Origin: Mucilaginibacter sp.
GTDB taxonomy: Bacteria > Bacteroidota > Bacteroidia > Sphingobacteriales > Sphingobacteriaceae
Assembly: GCF_025359345.1 (NCBI RefSeq)
Contig: NZ_JANYGQ010000020.1
Location: 62,001 to 126,000, forward strand
Direction of reading: 5' to 3'
Length of the DNA stretch: 64,000 nucleotides
Below, piece by piece: positions 17,361 to 25,812 of this stretch. Every line of letters starts with the position of its first letter. Positions within the stretch are counted from its first letter, which is position 1. A program made the position numbers and the translations under genes. The notes under the pieces are model-generated. The model was not told the DNA's origin. It saw only the letters and a program-made list of their open reading frames with translations, and searched no databases.

Positions 17361-17645
17361 CACAATAAAGCTTTTTTCTGTAGGATGAATCAAAAATATT
17401 CCCCTTGGTTAAGACTTCGTTTCTAGGCCGTTATTTTACCGGATAAGTATTTCTACGCAACAAACTCACGTACAACTACACGGAATGTTGCGTGGTGGCA
17501 ACCTTGCCTTATAGTTTATTTAGCTGAAACTTTGGGTTAACAAAAATCGGGTAACTGAAATGGTTTACCTGTATGATGTTTTGGAGGCTGTGCCGAAAAT
17601 CCAATTGTAAAGAGTAGGCGGCTAATATATAAATCTACTACTACC
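17361..17645. other. Intergenic stretch without recognised content
   Basis: There are 285 bp between the broken toxin and the 610-residue protein gene. I see no open frame of convincing composition, no clear hairpin terminator and no strong -7 box. Confidence 0.5.
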
Positions 17646-19478
17646 ATGAAATTCGTTATCAAAGGCAACCTGCGTGGTTTGCTGTGTTCTGATTGTGAGT
17701 TGCCTATAAACGGCACCTCTGTAAAAATTTACAAGCCCGCTGCCGACAGTCGCGAAACTATGCTGGCCGTGGCGGATGCAAAACAAACCTTTCACCAAAC
17801 CAGCGCCGATGAGCTTAAAGCCAAAGAGAAACTATTTATTGCTGAAGGCCAAATACAGGAAAATGGCGACTTTGAAGTTGACCTAGGCGACCGCAGTGGC
17901 TACGATGGCGGTGCATTGGAGATTGACTGGTACTGTGGTACCGGCCCGATAAAAATCGGTCCCGGCCCAAGGAAGGAGCTTGATCTGCAATTTCATATCA
18001 CCACGCTGCAGCCTATGTGGCAGGGCAACAAAGGCGATACCCAGTTTGCATATTTTGAATACAGTATCGACTCCAAATGGTTTTGCCGCATTTTATCACT
18101 TTTTGATATATGGGTGGTTTGCGGCATAGTTACCGATTGCGAAACCCGTAAGCCTATCAGCGGTGTAAGGGTATTTGCTTACGATGTTGATTTAATACAG
18201 GACGATACCCTCGGCGACAGCTATACTGATGCCAATGGCAAGTTTACCATAGTTTACCCCGGCGATAACTTCAGAAAAACACTGCTTTCGCCGTGGCTGA
18301 ATGTCGAGTGGCCCGCCGGTCCGGATTATTATTTCAGGATTGAATCATCATCGGGCACCGTATTACTGAGCGAAGACCGTACCCGCGGTCGCCAGGCCGA
18401 CAGGCACAATGCACACAACTGCTTCTGCGTAAAACTTTGTGTAAAAGGCGGGCCGGGTGTTAGCGATGTGCCATGGTTTACTTCGGTAGGCAACTTCAGC
18501 ATCACATCAGACATCGATGCTGCCGGCAAAACTCAAATTGCCAAATTTGGCGCAGGTGGCGTTGGATATGGTTTCTTTGGTTCAGTTAAACTGGGCGGTT
18601 ATGCTACCAAACGGGTGCCTACTGCACCTGGCAGTGCGTTGTACTACCGCTTTTTGTACTCGCTGGATAATGTGAATTTTACCAAGATCACTACCGCCCA
18701 AATGGAAAATACCGCGTTAAAGGTTGCCACCCGGCAAATAACCTGGCACGGTGGCGTTGCCTTCCAGGATGTGGTGATTGACATTAATCAGCCAGCATCG
18801 GTGCCTGATAGCATCCCGGCAGATAACTATCCACTGCCGATAGCCGACCACGTGCTGCATCCTGATGCTGATGGATGGGTAAGGGTTGATCAGCCCGCGC
18901 TTGACAATGGTTTCTATGGTTCACTGTTTTATTTAAACACCACTACCATTTTAGCCGGTGGCGATGCAAGTGTTGGCCAGTCAGCAGGTGCTGCGGTTAG
19001 CGCTGCGGACCAAAAAAACGGCAAAATGCTTTACATACAGTTTCAAACTACCGACGACCCATCAAACCCGGGATCACCAAACCTGAAAACACAGGTACTT
19101 GTTGGCCAGATTTATGTGAACAACTGGAACGAAGTAACCCTGGTGAAGCTGGAAGAATTATACGCAGGCGGCGGAAGTGGCTGTACGCCGGTTCAAACCC
19201 AAGCTCATATTGATTACACGGTTGATCACGAGCTGATTGCGGCTTGGAACCTTAGTATATGGTCAAATGCTACCGGCAGTATAGGCGGCCTGCCATCAGG
19301 CAATGTGCCGAGGGGAGTGGCTGCTCAGTTAAACCTGGCTACAGTTGCAGGTATTACACCGGCATTTGCTACCTGGCCATCATGTGCTTATGAATTGTCG
19401 CTAAATACTGTGCGCAAGCTTACCACTGGTGAATATAACGATATATGGAAGTCAAATCCCGTATTGTTCTGTAAATAA
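17646..19478 (+). CDS. Large protein with a carboxypeptidase-regulatory-like domain, function unknown
   Basis: A 610-residue protein with no signal peptide (it begins MKFVIKGNLRGLLCSDCELP). It opens with a beta domain mentioning paired cysteines, followed near residues 155-230 by a transthyretin/carboxypeptidase-regulatory-like segment (VVCGIVTDCETRKPISGVRV...DSYTDANGKFTI), then long beta-rich sequence. Cysteines are unusually frequent in the N-terminal half (for example CFCVKLCVKGG). I do not recognise the full architecture. Carboxypeptidase-regulatory domains usually serve in adhesion or as folding modules of surface proteins, but the missing signal leaves its location open. A short hairpin follows the stop. 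Confidence 0.8.
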   Translation: MKFVIKGNLRGLLCSDCELPINGTSVKIYKPAADSRETMLAVADAKQTFHQTSADELKAKEKLFIAEGQIQENGDFEVDLGDRSGYDGGALEIDWYCGTGPIKIGPGPRKELDLQFHITTLQPMWQGNKGDTQFAYFEYSIDSKWFCRILSLFDIWVVCGIVTDCETRKPISGVRVFAYDVDLIQDDTLGDSYTDANGKFTIVYPGDNFRKTLLSPWLNVEWPAGPDYYFRIESSSGTVLLSEDRTRGRQADRHNAHNCFCVKLCVKGGPGVSDVPWFTSVGNFSITSDIDAAGKTQIAKFGAGGVGYGFFGSVKLGGYATKRVPTAPGSALYYRFLYSLDNVNFTKITTAQMENTALKVATRQITWHGGVAFQDVVIDINQPASVPDSIPADNYPLPIADHVLHPDADGWVRVDQPALDNGFYGSLFYLNTTTILAGGDASVGQSAGAAVSAADQKNGKMLYIQFQTTDDPSNPGSPNLKTQVLVGQIYVNNWNEVTLVKLEELYAGGGSGCTPVQTQAHIDYTVDHELIAAWNLSIWSNATGSIGGLPSGNVPRGVAAQLNLATVAGITPAFATWPSCAYELSLNTVRKLTTGEYNDIWKSNPVLFCK

Positions 19479-19506
19479 GGCACTCTACATCAAATCTATG
19501 AAAGCC

Positions 19507-19538
19507 AAGGCGCTGCGGGAAACTGCGGTGCCTTTTTA
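19507..19538 (+). terminator. Likely terminator after the 610-residue protein gene
   Basis: The stem AAGGC/GCCTT with a partly paired GC-rich interior is followed by a T-rich run, 29 bp past the stop. Confidence 0.55.
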
Positions 19539-19543
19539 TTTTG

Positions 19544-19620
19544 GTCATTTCGCTGCGCGGTCATTTGCTTCGCGTCATTGGTTAATTCGCTGCGCTATCA
19601 TTGGTCATTTCATTAGTCTA
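19544..19620. repeat. Short imperfect tandem repeats
   Basis: Repeated units of the type ggtcatttcgctgcgc and tcatttgcttcgcgtcattgg occur four to five times in imperfect register. This is likely non-coding repeat debris common between genes in this lineage. Confidence 0.55.
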
Positions 19621-19898
19621 AACTGTATGCCTGCGCTAAATCTTTGTGCCAGTATATTGATGATAAAAATAAAGCACCTGGAAATCAGTATGTTTCATGG
19701 CGTTCCGGGTGTTCCGCTGTGAAAATGGAACGTTATGTGCTGACACAAGTGATTTCCCGGCTACCCCAGGATTTTGCGGTGTCATTTGTCATACGGGTGA
19801 AATTAGGAAAGTCCATCGATTTTTAATCGTAAAATATTTTACTGCCAACAGTATCTTACAAATGACCAATGATAATTTATTTCCCTACTTTTATCTCA

Positions 19899-21107
19899 AT
19901 GAAATTTAATTACCCCAAACTGCTGTTTAAGGCATTTTTGTTATTGATGCTGGCTGGAATTATTGCAGGTTGCGGCAAGGAGCCGTTTCAGCCTAAAACC
20001 AGTGGTATCACCTTACGGGATTCAACCGGCGGCTCCGATACAAGCGGCAGTGGTGGCATTGTTTTGTTGCCTGATACCGTGCCAAGTTTTTTTAGTCCGG
20101 CGGGTGTTGCTGTTGATGGCGGCGGCAATATTTACGTTGCCGACTATGGCAACAATCTTATCCGGAAGATTACAGCATCGGGCTTGGTGAGCACGCTGGC
20201 AGGCAGCGGCAACCAGGGTTCAATAAATGCCGGCGGGGTTTTGGCATCATTTAACCAGCCAACAGGCATAGCCGTAGATGCCACCGGGAATGTGTTTGTG
20301 GGCGATGCAGGTAACGACATCATACGAAAAATTACCCCCGATGGCACGGTAACAACGTTTGCCGGAAGCGATAGTACCGGGTATGCCGATGGTGCTGCTG
20401 CCACAGCTTCGTTTTTTCACCCGGAAGGCATAACCCTTGACGGCGCCGGCAATGTGTATGTAGCCGATGCGGGTAATAATCTTATCCGCAAGGTGTCGGG
20501 TGGTATTGTATCAACTATTGCGGGAAACAAAATAGGCACTACCGCTGATAATATTTTCAGCGACCCAACCGGCGTTGCAATTGATGCCGGCGGAAATATT
20601 TATACGGCCAATTTTTTAGCAAGCAATATCCTGAAAATAAATACTGCTGGTACGGTAAGCGTTTTTGCCGGGTCGGGCAATATTGGTTCGGCTAATGGTA
20701 CGGGTATCGCTGCGTCTTTTTATTTTCCCAATAGCCTTGCAATCGATGCTACGGGGAATGTTTACGTGTCGGACGGTGTTAATAACCTTATCCGCAAAAT
20801 TACACCCGATGGTACGGTAAGTACATTTGCAGGTAGCGGTGTTGCCGGGGCAGCCGATGGCGCAGGAATTGCAGCCTCATTTAACGGACCAGCCGGTTTA
20901 GTGGTCGATGCCGTTGGTGATGTGTACGTAGCCGATGCTAATAACAATCGTATCCGTAAAATTACACCAGCAGGTTTGGTAACCACCATTGCAGGCAGCG
21001 GGCACGCAGGTTCGCGTAATGGGCAAATCTCAGCTATCAGAAACTCAAAAACAACAAGAGCCGTTGTTAAACAAAAACTACCGATTTTTTATAAAAGCAG
21101 TAAGTGA
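19899..21107 (+). CDS. NHL-repeat lipoprotein
   Basis: A 402-residue protein. The start at 19899 gives a lipoprotein signal (MKFNYPKLLFKAFLLLMLAG, then IIAGC). After a G/S/D-rich linker, six NHL-type blades follow, each with a core like GVAVDGGGNIYVADYGNNLIRKIT and a spacer STLAGSG, forming a beta-propeller of about residues 70-385. NHL propellers on lipoproteins usually bind proteins or sugars at the cell surface, and no catalytic motif is visible. It is monocistronic. The C-terminal tail is basic (TTRAVVKQKLPIFYKSSK). Confidence 0.88.
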   Translation: MKFNYPKLLFKAFLLLMLAGIIAGCGKEPFQPKTSGITLRDSTGGSDTSGSGGIVLLPDTVPSFFSPAGVAVDGGGNIYVADYGNNLIRKITASGLVSTLAGSGNQGSINAGGVLASFNQPTGIAVDATGNVFVGDAGNDIIRKITPDGTVTTFAGSDSTGYADGAAATASFFHPEGITLDGAGNVYVADAGNNLIRKVSGGIVSTIAGNKIGTTADNIFSDPTGVAIDAGGNIYTANFLASNILKINTAGTVSVFAGSGNIGSANGTGIAASFYFPNSLAIDATGNVYVSDGVNNLIRKITPDGTVSTFAGSGVAGAADGAGIAASFNGPAGLVVDAVGDVYVADANNNRIRKITPAGLVTTIAGSGHAGSRNGQISAIRNSKTTRAVVKQKLPIFYKSSK

Positions 21108-21156
21108 TTTGAAAATGCCAATAAATCACTAATTCGCTAACTCACCAATTCACTAA

Positions 21157-21483
21157 TTAATATCTCAAAATATAGGTTGCTGCCTGTTTTTGCTCGTCGA
21201 GACTTAGCAAGTCGCCGTGATAAGCCCAATTGGACTGGCCATCGAAAACTATTTTGCCTAAATAATCGGGATTGATGTTGTCGGGCATTCGGGTGTTGGA
21301 CTCCATTGTTTCCAGCGGCTCGGTAAACAGGGTAGACTCATCGCCAAAAGCATCCTTATAAATGCGGTAAGCGCCGGTGTTCTGCAGCCCTTTTTTGTCG
21401 TTTCGCTCTAAAACGGGCTCAACAATTACATTCCTTTTTGTGCCATCTTCTTTAACAAGGCTAAGCTGCAGCGGGTTAGTCAT
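21157..21483 (-). CDS. Small conserved-looking protein, function unknown
   Basis: A 108-residue protein if started at MTNPLQLSLVKEDGTKRN (21483). The longer upstream frame is less likely because the extra residues look non-coding. It is soluble and acidic, with no signal or membrane segment; the C-terminal part includes GKIVFDGQSNWAYHGDLLSL. I do not recognise a family. It is convergent with the NHL lipoprotein gene. A short in-frame relic upstream on the same strand (about 21601-21690, ending DTEGRLLEEI and stop) suggests local gene decay. Confidence 0.6.
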   Translation of the reverse strand: MTNPLQLSLVKEDGTKRNVIVEPVLERNDKKGLQNTGAYRIYKDAFGDESTLFTEPLETMESNTRMPDNINPDYLGKIVFDGQSNWAYHGDLLSLDEQKQAATYILRY

Positions 21484-21792
21484 TTTATTTAATATTGATG
21501 AAGATAATACAGCCAGCAACAGGGATTGTTTGTGGGTTGAATAACAATTTAGCCATGAAGTGTCCTTCATAAAGTCCGCAAATGAATACAAACTAACCTT
21601 TTATATCTCTTCCAGCAGCCGTCCCTCAGTATCCCAGAAAAAAGTCTTTTTTAACGCGTTATTGTAAGTTACTAAAGGCCATATTCTTATAAGTTATCTT
21701 TTTGAGATATAAAATTAATTTTAGAAAAATTTATTTTCTTTAATAAGCTGGCATCATATTTATGTAGGTAGAGGAACCGAATAATTATAATT

Positions 21793-21945
21793 ATGGAAAA
21801 CTCAACATCAACCACAAATAGCGCACTTTTAAAAATGATCGACCTTAAATTGAAGGTGATTCTTGAAAATGATTTGCGAAATTTCAGGATGATGAAGCAA
21901 GTGCAAACTAACCCTGTTAAGGCAAACCAGGCCATAGCAGCTTAA
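21793..21945 (+). CDS. Small protein of 50 residues in the DUF2383 operon
   Basis: A complete frame beginning MENSTSTTNSALLKMIDLKL and ending VKANQAIAA. It is mostly helical in composition, soluble, and without cysteine. Its stop is 24 bp before the DUF2383 gene on the same strand and the two share a terminator, so they are likely one transcript. I know no family for it. The absence of a competing frame, the ATG following an A/T-rich leader and the close operon spacing support coding. Confidence 0.6.
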   Translation: MENSTSTTNSALLKMIDLKLKVILENDLRNFRMMKQVQTNPVKANQAIAA

Positions 21946-21969
21946 TAATAAATACAAAACACAAATACC

Positions 21970-22428
21970 ATGGAAACTACAGAAAAATCAATCGATGTAT
22001 TGAACGATTTAATTGAAATTAATAACGACCGCGTTGCCGGTTTTGAAAAAGCAAGCAAAGACCTTGACGAAGGTGAGTTTGAGCTCAAGGGCATATTTGA
22101 CAGATTTGCTGCCCAAAGCAGAACGTATGCGTCGGAACTATCATCGGAAATTGGCCGCGTTGGCGGTGAGGCCGAAACCGGCACGAGCGGCACGGGCGCA
22201 TTGCACCGTGCATGGCTGGATGTTAAGGCTACCTTTAGCGGCCACGACCGCAAGAGTATCTTAGAAGAATGCGAGCGCGGCGAGGATGCCATCAAAAAAG
22301 CCTACCGTACCGCACTTGACCCTGAAAACGAACTGGCGTTTGAAGCCGCCGACCTAATACGCAGGCAACAGCAAGGTATAAACGTCGCACACGATCAAAT
22401 TAAAGCCCTGCGCGACGTCCAAGCTTAA
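21970..22428 (+). CDS. PA2169-family four-helix-bundle protein (DUF2383)
   Basis: A 152-residue soluble, all-helical protein: METTEKSIDVLNDLIEINND..., then AGFEKASKDL and a second bundle half (KSILEECERGEDAIKKAYRT). This is the ferritin-like DUF2383 fold found next to stress genes in many Gram-negative bacteria. The biochemical role is not established. It is second in a two-gene operon with the 50-residue protein and is followed by an intrinsic terminator. Confidence 0.88.
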   Translation: METTEKSIDVLNDLIEINNDRVAGFEKASKDLDEGEFELKGIFDRFAAQSRTYASELSSEIGRVGGEAETGTSGTGALHRAWLDVKATFSGHDRKSILEECERGEDAIKKAYRTALDPENELAFEAADLIRRQQQGINVAHDQIKALRDVQA

Positions 22429-22453
22429 AAAAGGACTAATAAATTATGCTGAG

Positions 22454-22482
22454 GCCGCTTCAGAAATGGAGCGGCTTTTTTA
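22454..22482 (+). terminator. Terminator of the DUF2383 operon
   Basis: The perfect 6-bp stem GCCGCT/AGCGGC with a 10-nt loop is followed by seven T, 26 bp after the stop. It also separates the convergent minus-strand gene, which ends at 22486. Confidence 0.85.
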
Positions 22483-22485
22483 TTG

Positions 22486-23019
22486 TCAAAACATTCCTTT
22501 CAACCCATCGATAACGCTTTGAAAAAACGTGGGCATGTTAAGGTTGTTGTGGTAGTTGAAGTAAAGGAAAATACAGAAGATAATAATGGCTATAATAATA
22601 AACCTTTTAAACATGTATGCTAACAATACCAATGCACACGGGATGGCCAGCAGCCATATCCAAACGATGTGGATTGGGCTAAGTTTATCATCATGTTTAT
22701 AAACGTAGTAGAGTATGCCGTTTGAGCCCTTGTCGTTTTGATGGCGGACATACAAAAAGGTAGATTTTTCAATCTTATGGCGATAAAATGCGGTGCCTTT
22801 ATCAAACGTTAGCTGGTCGTCGATACCGTTGATACTGAAAGTAAAAACACCGTTTACGTTTTCCTGGATTATGCCTGCGGTATCAGTGGCAATTACAGCA
22901 ACCTCGCTGCGGGCGAAAGGGTTTTCCTTAACCACAAAATGTTTAATAGCAATGGTATCTGCAAACGCAAACGTTGCTGTTGCAGATACAAGGAAAAAAA
23001 ATAGTAATAACTTCTTCAT
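22486..23019 (-). CDS. Exported membrane protein, function unknown
   Basis: A 177-residue protein with an N-terminal signal (MKKLLLFFFLVSATATFAFA), a periplasmic domain of about 100 residues (TIAIKHFVVKENPFARSEVA...), and two closely spaced membrane segments near the C-terminus (IVWIWLLAIPCALVLLAYMF, then FIIIAIIIFCIFLYF) ending in a short amphipathic tail. No family is recognised. It lies 45 bp upstream of the tspO stop-side end on the same strand but is transcribed away from a separate start, so co-transcription from tspO is possible. Confidence 0.75.
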   Translation of the reverse strand: MKKLLLFFFLVSATATFAFADTIAIKHFVVKENPFARSEVAVIATDTAGIIQENVNGVFTFSINGIDDQLTFDKGTAFYRHKIEKSTFLYVRHQNDKGSNGILYYVYKHDDKLSPIHIVWIWLLAIPCALVLLAYMFKRFIIIAIIIFCIFLYFNYHNNLNMPTFFQSVIDGLKGMF

Positions 23020-23064
23020 TTTAATGCAGCAATCAGGCGCAATAAAAGTAACATTTTTAGGCTA

Positions 23065-23556
23065 TCAGTTTAACAAATAAATGCTTAAATTAAGTATACT
23101 GGCAAAGCTTACCCAAAGCAGGTAAGGTACCAGCAGCCAGGCCGCTGTTTTGCTGTATTTCTTAAACCACCTGATATTTAATATGATGCTTACCCACAAC
23201 AGCAGTATGACAAATAAGGCCGGCAAAATACCATGAAGCCCGAAAAATACCATCGACCACGAAAAATTAAATGCCAACTGGACGATATAAATGGAGGCTG
23301 TTATTTTGTAGGTTTTTGAACTGTCGCGCCGTTGCCAAACCAAGTAGGCGGCAATGGCAATCATTATATAAAGTGCGGTCCACACCGGGGCGAAAAGCCA
23401 GGGCGGCGGGTTAAATGTTGGTTTGTTAAGCGTACTGTACCAACTTGCAATTTGCGGACGGGTAAATAAAGATGCCACAAATCCGATTGCCAGCGTAATT
23501 ACCAGGCTGATAAGAAATGGGAATAATTGGAATTTTTTTGACGTTGATGATTCCAT
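23065..23556 (-). CDS. tspO: TspO/MBR family membrane protein
   Basis: A 163-residue protein with five hydrophobic segments. It has the family core WYSTLNKPTFNPPPWLFAPV followed by WTALYIMIAIAAYLVW, and the C-terminal WVSFASILNLSIY. TspO proteins bind porphyrins and sterol-like ligands and act in stress and tetrapyrrole handling. Length and topology are standard. It reads away from the SAM riboswitch region on the opposite strand. Confidence 0.93.
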   Translation of the reverse strand: MESSTSKKFQLFPFLISLVITLAIGFVASLFTRPQIASWYSTLNKPTFNPPPWLFAPVWTALYIMIAIAAYLVWQRRDSSKTYKITASIYIVQLAFNFSWSMVFFGLHGILPALFVILLLWVSIILNIRWFKKYSKTAAWLLVPYLLWVSFASILNLSIYLLN

Positions 23557-23712
23557 AAATATTTAACAATTAGTATTTAAATGTGTTTTAACTTGAATTT
23601 ATCTGGTTGATAGCTAGTAATATACAAGAAAATTGAAATTAATTCTATAATATAGATAGGAATTATAGAATTAATCTGTATGTTTGCATTAACAAAATCG
23701 TTCTTTATTTCG

Positions 23713-23891
23713 CTTATCCAGAAAGACTGAGGGAAAAGGCCCTGTGACGTCTTAGCAACCTGTGGGTGAAAGCTAAACATAATTGACCGAAACTACGAAC
23801 GTGAAATCTCGCAGGTAGGGTTAATGTTTAGACTTCAATACCAAACGCAAGGTGCTAACTCCTGCTCCGTTCTCATACGGAGAAAGATAGG
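23713..23891 (+). promoter_or_regulatory. SAM-I (S-box) riboswitch aptamer, no downstream protein gene
   Basis: P1 is CTTATC (23713-23718) with GATAGG (23886-23891). The 5' core has the S-box order GAGGGA...GGCCCT, TGACG and TTAGCAACC. The 3' core has CAAGGTGCTAACTCC, followed by a P4-type hairpin CTCCG-TTCTCATA-CGGAG and AAAGATAGG. P3 carries an extended arm of about 95 nt (CTAAACAT pairing with ATGTTTAG). All invariant S-box blocks are present, so it should bind S-adenosylmethionine. Normally it would control methionine or SAM genes. Here the next plus-strand feature is a tRNA-Cys at 23948, and then convergent genes. Confidence 0.9.
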
Positions 23892-23947
23892 TTATCCCCG
23901 GCTCCCCGGTCTCCCTGGTTAAAGTGATTAAATAGTTTTTTTTATAA

Positions 23948-24018
23948 AGTCGCGTGACCGAGAGGATAGGCTGGGGCCTGCAAAACCCCATACGGCAGTT
24001 CGAATCTGCCCGCGACGT
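23948..24018 (+). tRNA. tRNA-Cys (GCA), possibly degenerate
   Basis: It aligns without gaps over 71 nt to the tRNA-Cys at 13468-13538, with anticodon loop CTGCAAA (GCA), T arm GGCAG-TTCGAAT-CTGCC and discriminator T. Three pairs are non-canonical: A1 with G72, A10 with C25 and C31 with A39. It may be a second functional cysteine tRNA or a decaying copy. It starts 56 nt after the SAM riboswitch and a TTTTTTTT run at 23936-23943. Confidence 0.75.
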
Positions 24019-24094
24019 CTGTGTGAAAGTCTTTAGTCGTAAGTCTAAAGTCATTAGTCACTTATCTAATTAAAAATTTTATCAGGCTTAAGAT

Positions 24095-24940
24095 TTACAA
24101 ATAAGACAATCCTTTTAATTGTGTTGGTTCGTAATAGAATGGTGTAAAGGGTTCCTCCGCCAATTCGCAGCTTACCAGCATTGATGTGAAAATTACATTG
24201 CCAAATATGTTGGCTATCGCCGTGTCTGCAGCATCGCGCCCCGATGCTATTTTTATTAAACCGTTTAGCGGTACAAGGCCCGTGGCATCAAACAAAACCC
24301 ATTCATTCCCCAAATAGGCTTCGAAACAGGCGTGAAAGTCGGCCGGTTTTAGCTGATAGGCATAGCCGGTAAAATAACGGGCCGGTATGGTTAGCGCGCG
24401 GCACAGGGCTATGCCCAGGTGTGCAAAATCGCGGCAGACACCCTGTTGTTGAGTTACAGTATCATAAGCCGACGTTTGTGCATTGGTTGAGCCGCTTAAA
24501 TACTGTACATTTTTATTTATCCAGCCGGTTAAAGCCACTACCTTTTCAAATGGATTAAAAATATGCCCGAACAAGTTGTTTGCCAACCGGTAAAGCTTAT
24601 CGCTTTGGCAATAGCGGCTGGGGTACAGGTAGGGGAGAATGGCATTGTCCATTTGGGCAATGGGTATTTCAACCAGGTCACTATAGTCTTTTACTTCGCA
24701 GCAGTTATCGATGGTAGCTTCGTAAGTTACTTTTATCGAACTGTTTTCGGCAATTTCAAATCTCACCACCCGGTTATCGCTCTGCAAGGATTGTAGCTCC
24801 TCAATCTTAATATACGGTTCGATATTAAATGTTTCGCTTATTACGGTTTGATGGGGCGTGCGCTGTGCGTGGATGTTCAAAATCAACGTTCCGGGCGATG
24901 CTGCCGTGTATTCCATTTGGGTGAGGACGTTGAATTTCAT
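24095..24940 (-). CDS. Transglutaminase-like cysteine protease domain protein (Anbu locus)
   Basis: A 281-residue protein. The start MKFNVLTQMEYTAASPGTL at 24940 is chosen; the sequence upstream is a repeat element. The N-terminal half is a beta domain (residues 1-110) and the C-terminal half is a transglutaminase-like fold with the triad in QQGVCRDFAHLG (Cys, about residue 168), DFHACFEAYLG (His) and WVLFDATGL (Asp). Genes of this family regularly sit beside anbu with an ATP-grasp and an alpha-E protein. Here it follows anbu by 77 bp, and the other two partners are absent. It probably cleaves or links peptides together with the Anbu complex, an inference from family context. Confidence 0.9.
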   Translation of the reverse strand: MKFNVLTQMEYTAASPGTLILNIHAQRTPHQTVISETFNIEPYIKIEELQSLQSDNRVVRFEIAENSSIKVTYEATIDNCCEVKDYSDLVEIPIAQMDNAILPYLYPSRYCQSDKLYRLANNLFGHIFNPFEKVVALTGWINKNVQYLSGSTNAQTSAYDTVTQQQGVCRDFAHLGIALCRALTIPARYFTGYAYQLKPADFHACFEAYLGNEWVLFDATGLVPLNGLIKIASGRDAADTAIANIFGNVIFTSMLVSCELAEEPFTPFYYEPTQLKGLSYL

Positions 24941-24990
24941 TTTTGTAGATTGTTGTAACGTTAAAATAGTTGGCAAATAACCTGGCAGTG

Positions 24991-25014
24991 GGAGACGCGA
25001 AGCATCGCGTCTCC
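24991..25014. repeat. 24-bp palindrome of the GAGACGC repeat family
   Basis: ggagacgcga-agca-tcgcgtctcc is a perfect 10-bp inverted repeat between the Anbu and transglutaminase genes. The same outer sequence gagacgc occurs four times in the larger element at 32447-32540. Confidence 0.85.
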
Positions 25015-25017
25015 AAA

Positions 25018-25737
25018 TCAATCCAATTTATTAAAAGCTTCGTCCATCCAGCCTTCGGATATGTTTTCGAGCGCTGTTTTCAACTCTTCGGCCCACTGGG
25101 TTGATATGTATTCCAAATCCTTTTTCTCGTAGCGTTTCTCAATAATGTGGAAGCTGTCTTTTTCATACAGCGCCACATCTATGGGGAAGTCGACATTATT
25201 TGAGCTTACCCTGGTCGAATCAAACGAAAGGAAGCCCGTTTTAAGTGAAAGTTTCAGGCTCGAATCTTCAGTCAATATCCTGTTTAATATAGCTTTGCCA
25301 TGACCCGAGTTACCGATAATCACATACGGCGCGCCCTGGCCCAGCTCAACCCAATTGCCCTCGGGGTATAACAAAAACAGTTTGTGTTCATCATCATCCT
25401 TCAGCTGCCCGCCAATTATGGTGTTTAAATCAAACTTAAACCCGGCTTTTTCAAGCGCCGCTTTGTCTTCACTGGCCACTCGTTTTACTTGTTCGCCAAA
25501 AGCATTTACAGCTTTGTACAGCTTGTTATATTCTGTGGTTTCGAGCAGTTCATTAAAATAAACCAAAGCCTTATCCCTCACCGACCGTAAGCCGCTGGTC
25601 ATAATAAAAAGCGAAAACTTGTCTTTTTGTTCAATGGTGATTTTCTTTTTTATTGAAGTTTCCGTTCCTGATGTTATGCGGGTATCAGCGATGGCCACCA
25701 GGCCTTGTTTAACTTTAATTCCTAAGCAATAAGTCAT
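25018..25737 (-). CDS. Anbu-type proteasome-like peptidase
   Basis: A 239-residue member of the Anbu ('ancestral beta subunit') branch of N-terminal-nucleophile hydrolases. After the initiator Met the sequence MTYCLGIKVKQGLVAIADTR places Thr2 as the candidate nucleophile with the conserved Asp of ADTR. KKKITIEQKDKFSLFIMTSG, the lysine-bearing strand, and the central GGQLKDDDEHKLFLLYPEGN also fit the Ntn fold. Anbu proteins form open helical or ring assemblies; peptidase activity has been hard to show. The gene precedes the transglutaminase-like gene, supporting the locus type. A 75-bp gap separates it from the upstream YdcF-like gene. Confidence 0.9.
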   Translation of the reverse strand: MTYCLGIKVKQGLVAIADTRITSGTETSIKKKITIEQKDKFSLFIMTSGLRSVRDKALVYFNELLETTEYNKLYKAVNAFGEQVKRVASEDKAALEKAGFKFDLNTIIGGQLKDDDEHKLFLLYPEGNWVELGQGAPYVIIGNSGHGKAILNRILTEDSSLKLSLKTGFLSFDSTRVSSNNVDFPIDVALYEKDSFHIIEKRYEKKDLEYISTQWAEELKTALENISEGWMDEAFNKLD

Positions 25738-25812
25738 TATTAATAGTTGTGGATGAGCAAAAAGTTTTACGGGGACAAATTAAGTAAATAAGGGCTACAA
25801 GCAACAGCACTA

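Noticed and set aside
21601..21690. Minus-strand gene ending DTEGRLLEEI
   Set aside because: Only about 29 codons are open and there is no start; a relic at most, so it is mentioned only under the neighbouring gene.
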